The notes: a model not told the origin generated them from the sequence alone. A stretch of 64,000 bases of DNA from Blastobasis lacticolella (GCA_905147135.1 LR990067.1:2232001-2296000); one strand, 5' to 3'; shown: positions 45,475 to 56,415, counted from the first letter of the stretch. Translations and numbers: made by a program.

Positions 45475-46325
45475 GCCCGCGCGGCCAGGCGCGCGAGGAC
45501 CGCCAAAGACTGAACCAGCGCAGCCGACGCAGCAAGACTCGGGCAGTGATACAGTGATACAGTGACAGTGATAACATGCCCAAGGGGGCAGGGAGTATTG
45601 TACAGTGGAGACCGGGAGTGTTGTGGTGGTTATGGAGCTTGAGAAAGGTGAGAATTGATGAGAATTGAATGTGTAGGTCGCTGAATCGAAAGTTTGCGTA
45701 ATTTTGAATTTTCTATGTGTGTAAAAGCCTTGTAGTTGAGATGATACAGGCCAACCCCAGTGCATAATATAAATAGGGAAGGCGAACGTAAAGTTGAATC
45801 CCACACCACGACACTCCAATGGGCTCAATCAAAGACAGTATTGTCACAAGTTAGCAGTGGAGACGCACCAGAGTTGTATATGGGGGTTGTATAAAGTTTG
45901 TACATGGTGATGTAATTATTTGCTGAAGACTGTTGAATTGGTCCTCATATTGTAGCTCTGGGGTGGAACTATTTGTTCTTGGGTGAGAATATTTGGCTAG
46001 GCAACCAATTTTATAAATAGAGAGTGCTTCGTGATCTATGCTTGTAAATATTTTCCGCAAATGTAATTTGTTTTGTCAAGGTCGATCATATGTTACAGGT
46101 GACTCATAAGTTTTTATGAGATAAGGCTACCCCCTATGAATATAGTTTATAGAGCCTTTATCGGAAGACTGTTTTATGTGATGTCAATTAAGATTTAATG
46201 TTATTGTCCCGAATGCCCAATGTAACATATTGTCGGTCTACAAACTGTCCAAGGATAGTTGTGTAAAAAGAACTCATTAGATTGTAAAGTTATCAAACTT
46301 AAATTAAAATATGTTTATAAATATG
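45475..46325 (+). other. Sin3A: Sin3A 3' UTR (inferred extent)
   Basis: About 850 bases after the TGA with no splice-like or coding structure and no recognised mobile element. The first 120 bases are GC-rich, then AT content rises toward the poly(A) signal. Extent inferred. Confidence 0.5.
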
Positions 46326-46356
46326 TATAAAGTGTCTTGTTAATTCTTTTTTTTTT
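46303..46356 (+). terminator. Candidate poly(A) signal of Sin3A
   Basis: ATTAAA at 46303 is followed about 35 bases later by a U/GU-rich tract (cttgttaattcttttttttt), the arrangement of a metazoan cleavage and polyadenylation site. Confidence 0.4.
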
Positions 46357-46517
46357 ACACCAAAATTTTACCTACTTTAATTCTGTCACTAATTATGACA
46401 CAAAATTGCCCGCAATATTTTATAGTATTCATTTTATAAGTTTTGAGCAATATTTCTACCCAAAATGTAGTTCGAAACTACTGAAAACTATTATTTATTA
46501 TTATTAAATAAATATTC

Positions 46518-46745
46518 TCACCCTGAAATAAGCTCTGTTCTTTTTAATAATTTAATGTAAGATATTTCACCACCATTGGCGTCTGTACCGATGTCTATTA
46601 GGGAAACAGGGTAATTTACTGTGTTTGTGTTGTCTCGAATATTGTTTTGCCCGATTTGGGTCTCAAATTCAGTTCTAAATTCTATATTCTCGGCCATCAG
46701 TGCAGGCTTCAATGGTGTTGCTAGAGTGATATAGCATTTTGAGAA
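46518..46745 (-). CDS. Unrecognised minus-strand open frame, possible last exon
   Basis: Reads KCYITLATPLKPALMAENIE, FRTEFETQIGQNN, YPVSLIDIGTDANGGEISYI, KLLKRTELISG and stop. An AATAAA lies about 20 bases downstream on the minus strand (near 46492). Balanced composition and a poly(A) signal suggest the 3' end of a gene convergent with Sin3A, but I recognise no family and the acceptor (..cattgag) is weak. Confidence 0.3.
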   Translation of the reverse strand, partial: FSKCYITLATPLKPALMAENIEFRTEFETQIGQNNIRDNTNTVNYPVSLIDIGTDANGGEISYIKLLKRTELISG

Positions 46746-47147
46746 ATCTCAATGTATGGGTCAACTTTCGTCGAGCCACGTTTTAGGGGCGAGGCAGCCC
46801 TCTAGGGCGTACATGGGTTTGACCCGATAAGCTACTGCTACCCGATTAATATAGCAAACCCCAAGTTGATTAGCATTCCCAAATGACACGGATCAAGATG
46901 CCTCGAACAGTTGGAAATGCTCTTCAATAAAGAATTAATCAATGTTAATACTTGAAGAGAATTAAAGTAATACTTTGTTCTACTTTTGTATTGATTTGAT
47001 GATGAATTAGTTTTTCTCGCAAGTGGGCATGAATGTTACTACATTTAACATTTTTCTGCAGCCACGTTTTATGTATTGTCACTATCTTCTAATCTGTGCT
47101 GTCGCAATGAAATTTCTTAAATCCTCTGCTCAATGGACTTGACTTAT

Positions 47148-47573
47148 CTAAGAGGAAACCTCTCTACTGAAATTAACATTTTTAATCTTTAGTTCATGCC
47201 CTCTTGCGACAAATTTGACAGCAACATTGACCCAAACCGTGGCGAGGCATTCATCGGTTGTTTGTTTTATAAATGGCGACGAATGACTACCGTGTTTGGG
47301 TCTATCTGTACAGCATCTAGCACTAAAGTGGCAATAGTCATTGTCTGTAAGATTGAAGTTAATCGCGTAGTCAGTACATCCAAGATCTCCTATGTTTAAA
47401 GTACATTGTGTGTAATTATAGATGAGTATGATGTACGACGGAGTGCAGTGATCTAGAGTAACTGTTGATGAACCAATATTGTTATTTGTGAAAAGAAATG
47501 ACTTGTCAAGAAGGAATAAATAAATATTATTATATTTATAATAAGTGATGTTGTTTTTTTGTTGTTTTCCCAT
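47148..47573 (-). CDS. Unrecognised minus-strand cysteine-rich open frame, possible exon
   Basis: The informative part is HCTPSYIILIYNYTQCTLN, GDLGCTDYAINFNLTDND, YCHFSARCCTDRPKHGSHSS, ECLATVWVNVAVKFVARGHE and LKIKNVNFSREVSS. Eight or so Cys and several N-glycosylation-type sites suggest an extracellular protein. A usable acceptor (ccttcttgacaag) lies just inside the frame, so the true exon is shorter than the open frame. It could join 46518-46745. No family recognised. Confidence 0.35.
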   Translation of the reverse strand: MGKQQKNNITYYKYNNIYLFLLDKSFLFTNNNIGSSTVTLDHCTPSYIILIYNYTQCTLNIGDLGCTDYAINFNLTDNDYCHFSARCCTDRPKHGSHSSPFIKQTTDECLATVWVNVAVKFVARGHELKIKNVNFSREVSS

Positions 47574-47599
47574 AAAATATTGTTATACAGGGGTTGCTA

Positions 47600-48485
47600 T
47601 ACTCTTATGCGGGGGTCGGCACTGTAAGTGTTGTAGTTGTTGATAAACAAACCCGATCCGAAGCAATCACTGTGTGTTCGGCTTCATTCGGCTTGTGCCA
47701 ATCGGGTAGTTCATTCGGGTCGAATCATCGTTCGATTCGGCAGTAATTGTAGAACAACAAAGCCAAAGAAATTGCCTTACATATCTAATACATTTTCGGC
47801 TTCATTCCTAGTGTATATGTGCAGCAAAGCCAAGCGACTTTTCCCCTGAACATTCATCTGCTTATATTCAGCTTACCGCCCGGGATAAACTTGCCAATCT
47901 AGAGCCAATCTTAACAAAATACAGCTGTGGTATAGGCTATTTAATTTTGTAGATTTTATTCTCTAAACTGATTAACAATTTTGCATTTTCGTTCAAATCA
48001 AAATCTTTATTATATCTGCATTCTACGTTATAGTATTTTTTCTCAATTATTGAATGGCCAATATTTCTAACATTTGACTTCAACCACCAAGAAATTTTGC
48101 CATTTCGGTGTTCTTAACGCCTTAATACCGTCCCGTTTATTTGTGACCAGAGTACAAATGCTGCTACAAAATTTTAAGAGAAATATCTCATTTCTAATTA
48201 ATAATTAATTCTGTTTAAAGCCTAACAATTTAATCGAATTAATAATTGAAACATTAATTTGAAAATTATCTGTTCCACCGTTCCCCCCATGCTTATTAAT
48301 GCTTCCTCTTTGTTGCGAGGTAGTGTTATAAACTTTTCCTTACACCCACATATAGAAATCGGGAGCAGTCAGATCTAATAACGCGCTATTCTCAGCAGTC
48401 TTCATAATTCGCAACGGAGTACCTACATATTATTTCGACACAACATTTCTTGGCCACGACTCTGCAAGCGTAATCACAGAATGTC
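47600..48485. other. Intergenic or intron stretch, nothing recognised
   Basis: AT-rich with an internally repetitive patch near 47680-47720 (ttcggcttcattcggcttgt, attcgggtcgaatcatcgtt). No splice-bounded coding frame is seen. Confidence 0.4.
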
Positions 48486-48489
48486 TATA

Positions 48490-49080
48490 TACCTTGTCTA
48501 AAATAGGATGATAATTTTGACAGCTCACAAATTGTTGGTCTTTGGCGCACGCCTATGAAGTTTCGTGTTTTTTTTTCGGTAAATGTACTACGGAAAATGT
48601 CGTACTTCATAGACAGACCCCGCCCCTTTAGTGAAGTGTCACGAATAACGAATAATAACAGACAATCGAAAATCGGTATTGATATAATAAAATCGAGTAT
48701 TTAAAATTAATATTTAGGTAACCTTATTATTTTTTGTAACTAAACTCTTATTCCTTGTTTGGAATTCACCCTAAGAGACCTTTTACAATAACGAATTCGA
48801 GTCGCGCGTATTCTACGTAATAGGATGACTGACCGAATAGTGATACGCACGGGTCGAAATCGTCGTTGTGGAAGGGTTTTTAATGTCGTATTAATAAATT
48901 ATTATTTCAAAAGTAAATAAATAGTTTTTTTTGTATAACATGTACTGAATACCCATGCAACTATCGATTCCAAGTTCTATGAGAATGATAATCGATAATC
49001 GAATAGATTCATTAACGATTTTACATTACCCCATCCCTACTGTGAATTGTCAAAATTATCATCCTATTTTAGACAAGGTA
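48490..49080. mobile_element. MITE, 591 bp, with about 32-bp terminal inverted repeats and TA duplication
   Basis: taccttgtctaaaataggat + gataattttgaca at 48490 is the exact inverse of the right end (tgtcaaaattatc + atcctattttagacaaggta ending 49080). TA flanks both sides (48488-48489, 49081-49082). TA targeting fits Tc1/mariner-type transposition. No transposase frame. Confidence 0.85.
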
Positions 49081-49085
49081 TAGGT

Positions 49086-49622
49086 ACTGAGCGTTATGTC
49101 CGACTCGCAATGCGAGAGCTACCGGGTTCGAATCTCTTGACTCTTTTAACCTACTAATGACTCTTTTCTGAGCAAAGATTTTGACATAATATACATAGTC
49201 TTGTGAGTTATGTATTTTCATTAGTTGAATGCTAACCGATGCTCTACGGTGAGGGAAAACATCGTGGTAGCCGTATTTACAATGATTCGAAACCGTTTCC
49301 GAACGATTCGATACGAAATTCGTGAGCTGCGAATCCGTGTCGATCGATTCGAAAACTGTTATTCAGAATCCCGATAGATTCCACGGAAACTACTCTCTAT
49401 AAAATATGAAAATTTCAATCTGATTTCCGAGCCATTGTGAATACGGCTACTGTACTTGTAATCATGATCCAATTTAGTCGGGTTCCCCTATTAACAGGGT
49501 CACGGAGTTTCTACTCCACTGTAATTACCTGATCTGCCAAATCCTGGATCATGGTCAAGGCAGACCCCGGGCCCTCGTGCGCGAGAGCATAACCGGGACA
49601 TTAACTCCAAGATGACCAGCAA
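49086..49622 (+). mobile_element. SINE B split by a MITE
   Basis: Head (gcgttatgtccgactcgcaa, ctaccgggttcgaatctctt), middle (gttgaatgctaaccgatgct) and, after the MITE at 49267-49450, the 3' part (atcatgatccaatttagtcg..gagcataaccgggacattaa). Confidence 0.8.
49267..49450. mobile_element. MITE L copy 1 (internally deleted), nested in SINE B
   Basis: Ends gtagccgtatttacaatg and cattgtgaatacggctac are inverted repeats; the interior (gattcgaaaccgtttccgaa, gttattcagaatcccgatag) matches the 254-bp copy at 52216 but lacks about 70 bases. Confidence 0.85.
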
Positions 49623-50204
49623 GCGTTGTTAAGGCTCCTCCGGCCAGGTTGAGTGACGATTTGAGAAAAGCATCATATCAGGTGGATGGTGGCCGAGGGC
49701 ACTGACGCTCGTTGGGAGAGACCTATGATAAAGCTGATGATAATGAAAACGTTTCAAATGTCCATGCAAAATATTGCGTCAGCGCCACCTATCAAATAAA
49801 ATCAACAACAGAACACTCGTGAATAAGGTTGTCATATGGTTGCCATTCATGGATAAGGGTTGCACGGGGACAGCAGTGTTTTCATACATGAGTTACTCAC
49901 TAGATGTCACTACGTTATTGCTCTACCATTGCAGTCTACTAAAGCTCTACATCCGCTCTACTACCGGCTATTTGCAGAATTTTTTGTCTGTTCAAAACAG
50001 AGTTTGGTACAATTGTTCAAAAACAGTGCAAGGAAATAACTTATTTGCAGCTACCTACAGCTGTCATCGAGTAGGTATTAGTAAAAATCCACTTTTTAAT
50101 GATGGTAGATGAGACGAGAGAGAGCAGTAGACAAAACGGTCTGCCCGTGCACAGCCTGGCAGAATATTTTTTAGAGAGTTCGACTCGCGACGTGACGCGA
50201 GCAT

Positions 50205-50405
50205 GACCTGATTGCCACATGCTATTCAGTCGACTGAATGTGCAGATTTCATCACGATGTTTCCCTCCTCACCATAAGAGCATCGGATAGTGTTCAACTA
50301 ATGTACATAACTCAGAAAAGAACAGCAGTTCGTGGCGACAAAGTGGTTCGAACCCGGTATCTCTCGCTTACGAGTCGGACCCCTAAACCAATAGGCCACC
50401 AACGC
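50205..50405 (-). mobile_element. SINE B 5' half, minus
   Basis: tcagtcgactgaatgtgcag, accataagagcatcggatag, gtggttcgaacccggtatct, cgcttacgagtcggacccct. Confidence 0.75.
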
Positions 50406-50564
50406 TCTATTAGGAGAAGAGCATTGCATGGTAGGTTATTATTTAGAAACAAATTCTTTCATCTTTGAATGGGCTAAACTACCGACCTGCTTAATCCTCT
50501 TGACACCATACAGCGCGCGTACGAATTGTCGACGATTCCATACCAACAAGTAAATAAATAAAAT

Positions 50565-50810
50565 AAAATAAATAATCATGTACAAATTCACACAGTGCCA
50601 TCTAGCCCAAAGGTAAGAAAAGCTTGTGATATGGGTGCTAGATAACTGATAAATTACTTATATACTTTTAAATACATACTTATTATACATAAAACACCCA
50701 GACCAGTAACAGAAATTAAAGTTCATCATTTCAATTTCTGCCCGGCCGGGAATCGAACCCGGGACCTCTTACGTGGCAGACCGGCATGTTGACCACTGAA
50801 CCACTCAGTA
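50565..50810 (-). mobile_element. SINE A, complete minus copy
   Basis: From caaattcacacagtgccatc to ggaatcgaacccgggacctc and ggcatgttgaccactgaacc; the tRNA head is well preserved. Confidence 0.85.
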
Positions 50811-51034
50811 AATTAAAACTACTGGCTGTTCGAAGAGACTTAGCTCCTTGTGTGTATTCTACCGGCTGTACAATGGGCACCATGTAACATGAAATAAATA
50901 TATTAAAATTGAAACTAAGAGCTATAGAACAATTCCGCCATCGTACCACCCGCGGCGAGCTGCGTACTCATACACATTACGTAGATCCTGTGCTGGTGTC
51001 CACGCGAAGGTACGAATGACCGTTTCTCGCTCAT

Positions 51035-51121
51035 ACAGTCAGCTGCAGAGGGATCTGACCCCACTACCAAGTATTTATAGTATTCTAGAGGGGACATTTT
51101 ACTCTGCAGCTGACTGTACAA
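51035..51121. repeat. Short inverted-repeat element
   Basis: tacagtcagctgcagag and ctctgcagctgactgta are perfect 17-bp inverted arms about 50 bases apart; the right arm recurs with one change near 52528. Confidence 0.7.
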
Positions 51122-51124
51122 TTC

Positions 51125-51310
51125 GGAAGTGCAACGCGCTTCCAGCCACAGCGTTTCCTTTGGACTATGACAGTGCATCGTCCAAGAGGAGTATCTGTCC
51201 AGAAGAGTAGAGGACTTGCATTAGTAACACCGCGTGTTGCTGATGTCCTCTAGGCGGTGACCACTTTCCATCAGGTGGCCCGCTTGCCTGTTCGTCTGTC
51301 GTAGTGTAAC
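51125..51310 (+). repeat. Family H and LINE-like tail
   Basis: agccacagcgtttcctttgg, actatgacagtgcatcgtcc, then ggcggtgaccactttccatc and aggtggcccgcttgcctgtt; similar order at 10318-10480 and 52555-52660. Confidence 0.55.
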
Positions 51311-51506
51311 ATGTGTGCTCTGGCAGGCCTTAGGTTAGGACGGACTCTAAGGTAGGCTTTCAGGATAGGTTGGTGCTCCAATGGGGTGGCCTGGGCTTTA
51401 GTAGGTTAAGCAGGTTGTAAGTAGGATGTAGGTCTGTAGGCTGCCTCTATGACCACTAGATAGGAATTCAAATGTGTTCCATTTGAATTAGAAGTAAGAT
51501 GTATTT

Positions 51507-51670
51507 ACACATTTTAAGGGTATGTTCCGGGTTTCCTACCGCGTACCTTTGTTGACGAGTAGCCCGATATTTCGACACACTTGCATGCATCATGGTCACG
51601 GAACGACTACTCGGCTACTCGTCAACAAAGGTACGCGGTAGGAAACCCGGAACATACCCTTAAAATGTGT
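51507..51670. mobile_element. Fold-back element: perfect 58-bp inverted repeat
   Basis: The left arm 51507-51564 (acacattttaagggtatgtt..gacgagtagcc) is the exact reverse complement of 51613-51670, with a 48-base spacer (gcatgcatcatggtcacgga). A right-flank motif (aataataaccgcgatagttt) also occurs at 13783, a probable trace of the same family. Confidence 0.92.
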
Positions 51671-52215
51671 AATAATAACCGCGATAGTTTAAAACATTAA
51701 GATGTATTTAGTATTTTAATTCATTCGATAATATAGTCTCAACTAAATAACTTGTGTTTTTTAACTTAATCAACGATCCTCCCCGTTGTTACAGTACCTA
51801 CATAATGAAAAAGGACAAGTTGCGTTGTGAAAGACCTGGCAACTCCTACACCGTTCGCTATTACAACGCAAAAGCATACAATCTAGCATTTTAGCACGCT
51901 TTAGAAGAATATTAACAAGCGAACCAGACAATGAGTCCGCCGCAGAATATACAATGGCTGTGAAAGTAAATGGTGGGATACATAGCGCGGCGCGCGATTA
52001 AAGCAATTAGTCCGCTCCGGAGTCGAGAGATGGCGCGCGGAGTGGGGCATAGGCGGTGACGTTTTGCGTTTTATTGTTTTCGATAAGGAATATAATCGTG
52101 AATTATGTAATTTTTCTTCCTTTAGGTTCATATGGTCAACTTTATTTAAATGTCTACTGAATCAGAACGTCTAGTTCGTCGGAATGTCCACTGTTTCAAA
52201 ACGTTCACGCCATCA

Positions 52216-52469
52216 GTAGCCGTATTCACAATGATTCGAAACCGTTTCCGAACGATTCGACACGAAATTCGTGAGTGGCGAATCCGTGTCGAACGATTCG
52301 AAATCTGTTATTCAGAATCCCGATAGATTCCACGGAAACTCTACTCTCTATAACATATGAAAATTTCAATCAAAATTAACTTAAACCACATTTTCCTAAG
52401 AACTTTTGCAGGGTCCTTTGTCGAATCCGTATCCGAATCCGATTTCCGAGCCATTGTGAATACGGCTAC
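52216..52469. mobile_element. MITE L copy 2 (254 bp)
   Basis: Ends gtagccgtattcacaatg / cattgtgaatacggctac (18 bp perfect inverted repeats), with internal repeats of gattcga; no coding capacity. Confidence 0.88.
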
Positions 52470-52684
52470 AGGATGTCCACTGTATCAGCTGCTGATTCCA
52501 CAATTCCGCTATGGGGGTCACTTTACTCTGCAACTGACTGTACTAGTCGGATGTGAAACGCGCTTCCACAGTGTTTCCTTTAGACTATGGCATAGGATAG
52601 TTCATGAGGAGTATGTATCAAGAGGAGTAGAAGTCTCTTTAAAGGCGGGCAACGCATGCAACAAGGCAAAAGATAACATAAACG

Positions 52685-52885
52685 CAAATATTTCCTAAAC
52701 TCCTAAACCGATTTTAATGAAACAAATCTAAGAACTATCTTCATTAAACTGGCTACCAAATAGAAAAAACCACAACGAAATCGGTCCCTCTGTCCGCGAG
52801 CTACAACCAGACAGGCACAAATACACACATACCGAGTCACAGATACGTCAAACTTAACACCTCTTATAGCGTCGACGGTTAGAGG
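52685..52885 (-). repeat. Family F repeat, minus
   Basis: ctcctaaaccgattttaatg, aaacaaatctaagaactatc, cgaaatcggtccctctgtcc, caaacttaacacctcttata. Confidence 0.65.
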
Positions 52886-53419
52886 AAGTAGCGTAACCCG
52901 CTCCGCTTGCCGCCCCGCCGCCGCTCATGGCGCACGCGGTGTACGCGGCGCGCGGTAATTCGGCGGGTAATGGCTCCCCCGGCATATCTTTAATCTGATC
53001 GCTAATTGGATGGCGGCCAGGGCCGGAGCCAGGGGTGGGTTAATGGTTGGGAATATTTGATTTTTTAAATTAAAATTTGATTTTTGAATAATAAAATTAC
53101 AAAAACTAGCGTTGGTTTTTATTGATATTGACGTATCTACAATATAGAGTTAAGTAAATAAGTCAAATTAATGATGAAAACCTGCGTGATCTTTAATATT
53201 AACGTTATTATTATGCAACCGTATCGGTCTATCCAATGAAAACCGAACGAAAACCTAGTTTAGAAAAAGTAATCGCACAAATAGGTCCTAGGTAAGAGTG
53301 TCATAAATTTGACGTGAGTATATATCTCTGGCTTTGTGTCTTTGTCCATAATAAATAAGTACAGGAATGACAATACAAGTACAATACAATATAATTTAAT
53401 ACAAGTTTTACATACCTAT

Positions 53420-53590
53420 AATCAAATATTTCCTAAACGATTTTAATGAGACATAGCTAAGAACTGACTTTCAAGCAAAGAAAACCGTATCGAAATCGGT
53501 CCATCCTTTCGGGGGCTACGATGCCACAGATACACACACACACGTCAACATTATTACCCCCCGTTTTATCGTCAGAGGTTAAAAACGCCC
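53420..53590 (-). repeat. Family F repeat, minus
   Basis: aaacgattttaatgagacat, aaaaccgtatcgaaatcggt, ccatcctttcgggggctacg, cacgtcaacattattacccc. Confidence 0.65.
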
Positions 53591-54139
53591 TAGTCTCTTC
53601 CAGCGAAATCTAGATCTCACCCCCCACCCCCGTTCCACCCCTACACGCAGAAAAGTAGCTATAAGTGACAATTTCTACTAATCTAAGCAATTAGCAAGGG
53701 GACGACCCGGCCTGGCTGTAGTCGAGGAGTCGTAAATCTGAAATACCATGCCATGCCATGGCATTTTACAAGCAGATGGATATCGTTTTTGTTTAAAGTT
53801 TGACATGCCATTTAAATGAATTAATTTAGCTATTTTAGATAGATGTTTTGACATGAAAATATTAAGTATGTAATTTAATTGTATAAAGTGTATAATTTTA
53901 TTTAAGTATGTATAATTTCGAACACAAATGAATATTTGTAACCAAATTGAATTGAATTATAAGTATTAATTTGATTTAATCCTCATATTAATCATCATCA
54001 TCATATCAGGCGAAAGACCTGGATCAACCGGGATATTGACGCCAAGATGATTATAGTGAGATGGCTAGAAGCTAGACATCAATTAATCTTAAGGCTAATG
54101 CGGTATCAGTCAAATTTTTGCTAAGATTTGAATTTTTTA

Positions 54140-54345
54140 TGTTTTCACCATTATATCAGCCGGAAGAGGCCCACAGCTGGGTATAGGCCTTGTGGAGATC
54201 TCCACAAGGGCCAGTCCTGTACGTTCCACATGCAGCTGGTAGCTGTACCCTTTACCAAGTCTTACGACTACCTTGTGGGAGGATACGTGGTCGCCACAAG
54301 AGACCTTAACTGTCCCATTGGCCATGTTCTGCGAGTCAGATATTC
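54140..54345 (-). mobile_element. Non-LTR 3' end (family D), minus
   Basis: ttatatcagccggaagaggc, tgggtataggccttgtggag, ccacatgcagctggtagctg; the GEAYAQQW and SWMR positions are recognisable but decayed. Confidence 0.65.
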
Positions 54346-54949
54346 CCTCTGACTCGGACGTTTAATTTTATTTTCCTAGAATTCTTCTTCTTCTTAGTCG
54401 GACACTCTTGTCAGAGTCGTCGTAGTTGCGTCGTGGTCCCCAAGGATTGCTTTCTCAGCGATTTGCTTCCATTTTTGCCGGTTGGAAAATTCTATCATAT
54501 ATCATATTCATTTATTTCTCGAAGTACACTTTTAATATTTGAGTTTTACATAAAACACAAACCAATGCACTGAGATCGTCATTAGTTAGTACCCCAGTGG
54601 TACCATTATCATATAAAAAATTTAAAAGATTATTAACAATTCTCGTAATTTTTATAAAATAGAGTATTTTAAATACAATCAATTTAAAAATTAATTTCCT
54701 ATAAACTATCTTTTACTCGCGACAGCTTATAATATTGGCCGGCTCCTGGACTACCTACAATCGTCAGCTCGAAGAGGGCAAATTAAAGATAGAAGCTCCG
54801 TGTTACTTACTACGGGAAGAGACCAATGATGTTCGATTCCTGATCATGATTGCTTGCTTGCTTGCAATGGGTAGTTGGTGAAAAACGCTTTTGTGGGTAC
54901 GTACAATAAGATAATTAAATAAGTATTAAGTATAGGTTAGTACTCGACG

Positions 54950-55195
54950 ACCTGAGTGGTTCAATGGTCAACATGGTCTGCCACGCAAGAGGTCCCGGGT
55001 TCGATTCCCGGCCGGGCAGAAATTGAAATGATGAATTTTAATTTCTGTTACGGCTCTGGGTGTTCTATGTATAATAAGTATGTATTTAATAGTATATAAG
55101 TAGTATATCAGTCAGCTAGCACCCATAACACAAGCTTTGCTTAGTTTGGGGCTAGATGGCGGTGTGTGAATTTGTCCACGAATATTATTTATTAT
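54950..55195 (+). mobile_element. SINE A, complete copy
   Basis: acgacctgagtggttcaatg, gtcccgggttcgattcccgg, ttctgttacggctctgggtg and ggggctagatggcggtgtgt. One of the cleanest copies. Confidence 0.87.
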
Positions 55196-55389
55196 TATTA
55201 TCAATATTATAGGTCTAGAGTCGAAATATTATGAAACAAAGCAAAAATAGGCTGGTTTAACGTTGAATCGTAACTCCCGAACAGATGGACAGATTTCGAT
55301 ACGGTTTTCTCTATCAGGCTCTGCGGAAATATTTATTTACCCGTAAAAATGTACCCTATTACGAAGCGATAATTACCAGGAAACTAAAC

Positions 55390-55615
55390 GGTGTAATTAG
55401 TTGAATGCTAACCGATGCTCTTACGGTTAGGGAAAACATTGTGATGAAACCTACATATTCATTCGACTGAATGTGTAATCATGATCCAATCCGGTCAGGT
55501 TCCCCTGGTAGCAGGGCCACGGAGGTCAGATGGCAGTCGCTCCACTGTCATGGTCGAGGCGGACCCCTAGGCCTCGTGCACGAGAGCACAACCGGGATAT
55601 TAACACCAAGATGAT
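55390..55615 (+). mobile_element. SINE B 3' two-thirds
   Basis: ttgaatgctaaccgatgctc, atccaatccggtcaggttcc, ggtcagatggcagtcgctcc, gagcacaaccgggatattaa. Confidence 0.75.
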
Positions 55616-56039
55616 TATAAGCACCGGAAAACAGTACACAAATTTAGATAACCAACAAAGGAGACAATTGCCCTATCCCACCACTGTACCTTGAAGAGAT
55701 CTCTTCCAGCGACAACCCAAGTATCCAAACAAAATCCCACCCTCAAATACATAAAATTCCTCACATTTACACCCCAAATTATACATAACAATACATAAAC
55801 ACTCACTAAGTGTAAATAAGCCAAACTGAGGAGCTAGGGAGCCCAATTGCTGTGGTAGCAGTGGATGCCAATGAGTGCGAGCGAGTCGGAAGATAACCTA
55901 GTAACGTGTGCGAGCGAGACGGCTGCGGCACCAACGTTAATCAACTCTCTGTTGTTTTCGATGGGGACACAGATACGGATTTGGGTAGAGCATTTGTTTG
56001 ATAGAAAAGGTCAGATAAATCTCGCTTAAGATTACTTAA

Positions 56040-56230
56040 AGTCGAATGTTTTCAAAAATACTGAATCGATTTTAATGAAACAAAGCTAACAACAATCTTG
56101 ATTAAACTGGCATTCATACAGAGAAACCGCATTCAAATTGGTCCATCCGATAGGGTGCTACGATGCCATAGGTAGCAGGTCTGTCTGTCACAAACCTACA
56201 GATACACTCGTCAAACTTACTTGCTGTTGG
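56040..56230 (-). repeat. Family F repeat, minus
   Basis: ctgaatcgattttaatgaaa, caaattggtccatccgatag, ggtgctacgatgccatagg; ends gtcaaacttacttgctg. Confidence 0.65.
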
Positions 56231-56334
56231 CTTTCTTTAAGTATAAAATTAAATAGTAAGTAAAGAAGTAGTAATAAAATACAATGAAATAAAATAACAA
56301 GTCTCTTTTTTGTTGGGGGTTAAAAAAAATCCTA

Positions 56335-56415
56335 TGGGATCTGGATGGGTGACCGTTTCATATCTCGAATTTAGTGTGCCTTGCCTCCTAATACCGTTGG
56401 CGAAGCGAAAAATCA
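56335..56415 (+). repeat. 5S-like SINE fragment
   Basis: gggatctggatgggtgaccg, tttcatatctcgaattt, taataccgttggcgaagcga. Confidence 0.5.

Larger units (their letters stand above)
51950..53000. other. GC-rich, partly unique intergenic blocks
   Basis: 51980-52070 (gattaaagcaattagtccgc, gagatggcgcgcggagtggg) and 52900-53010 (ccgcttgccgccccgccgcc, ctaattggatggcggcc) are CpG-rich islands with homeodomain-like TAATTR cores. They resemble conserved regulatory DNA, but nothing in one sequence proves it. Repeats lie between them. Confidence 0.3.

Noticed and set aside
45310..45828. 172-codon minus-strand frame
   Set aside because: Antisense of the last Sin3A exon and 3' UTR; Arg/Ala/Pro-rich because of the GC-rich sense strand.
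49774..50112. 112-codon open frame
   Set aside because: No splice signals, no family resemblance, and flanked by SINE fragments; looks like chance.
54960..55020. tRNA gene
   Set aside because: A and B boxes are present here and at other SINE A and B copies, but each is attached to a conserved SINE body and the cloverleaf is imperfect.
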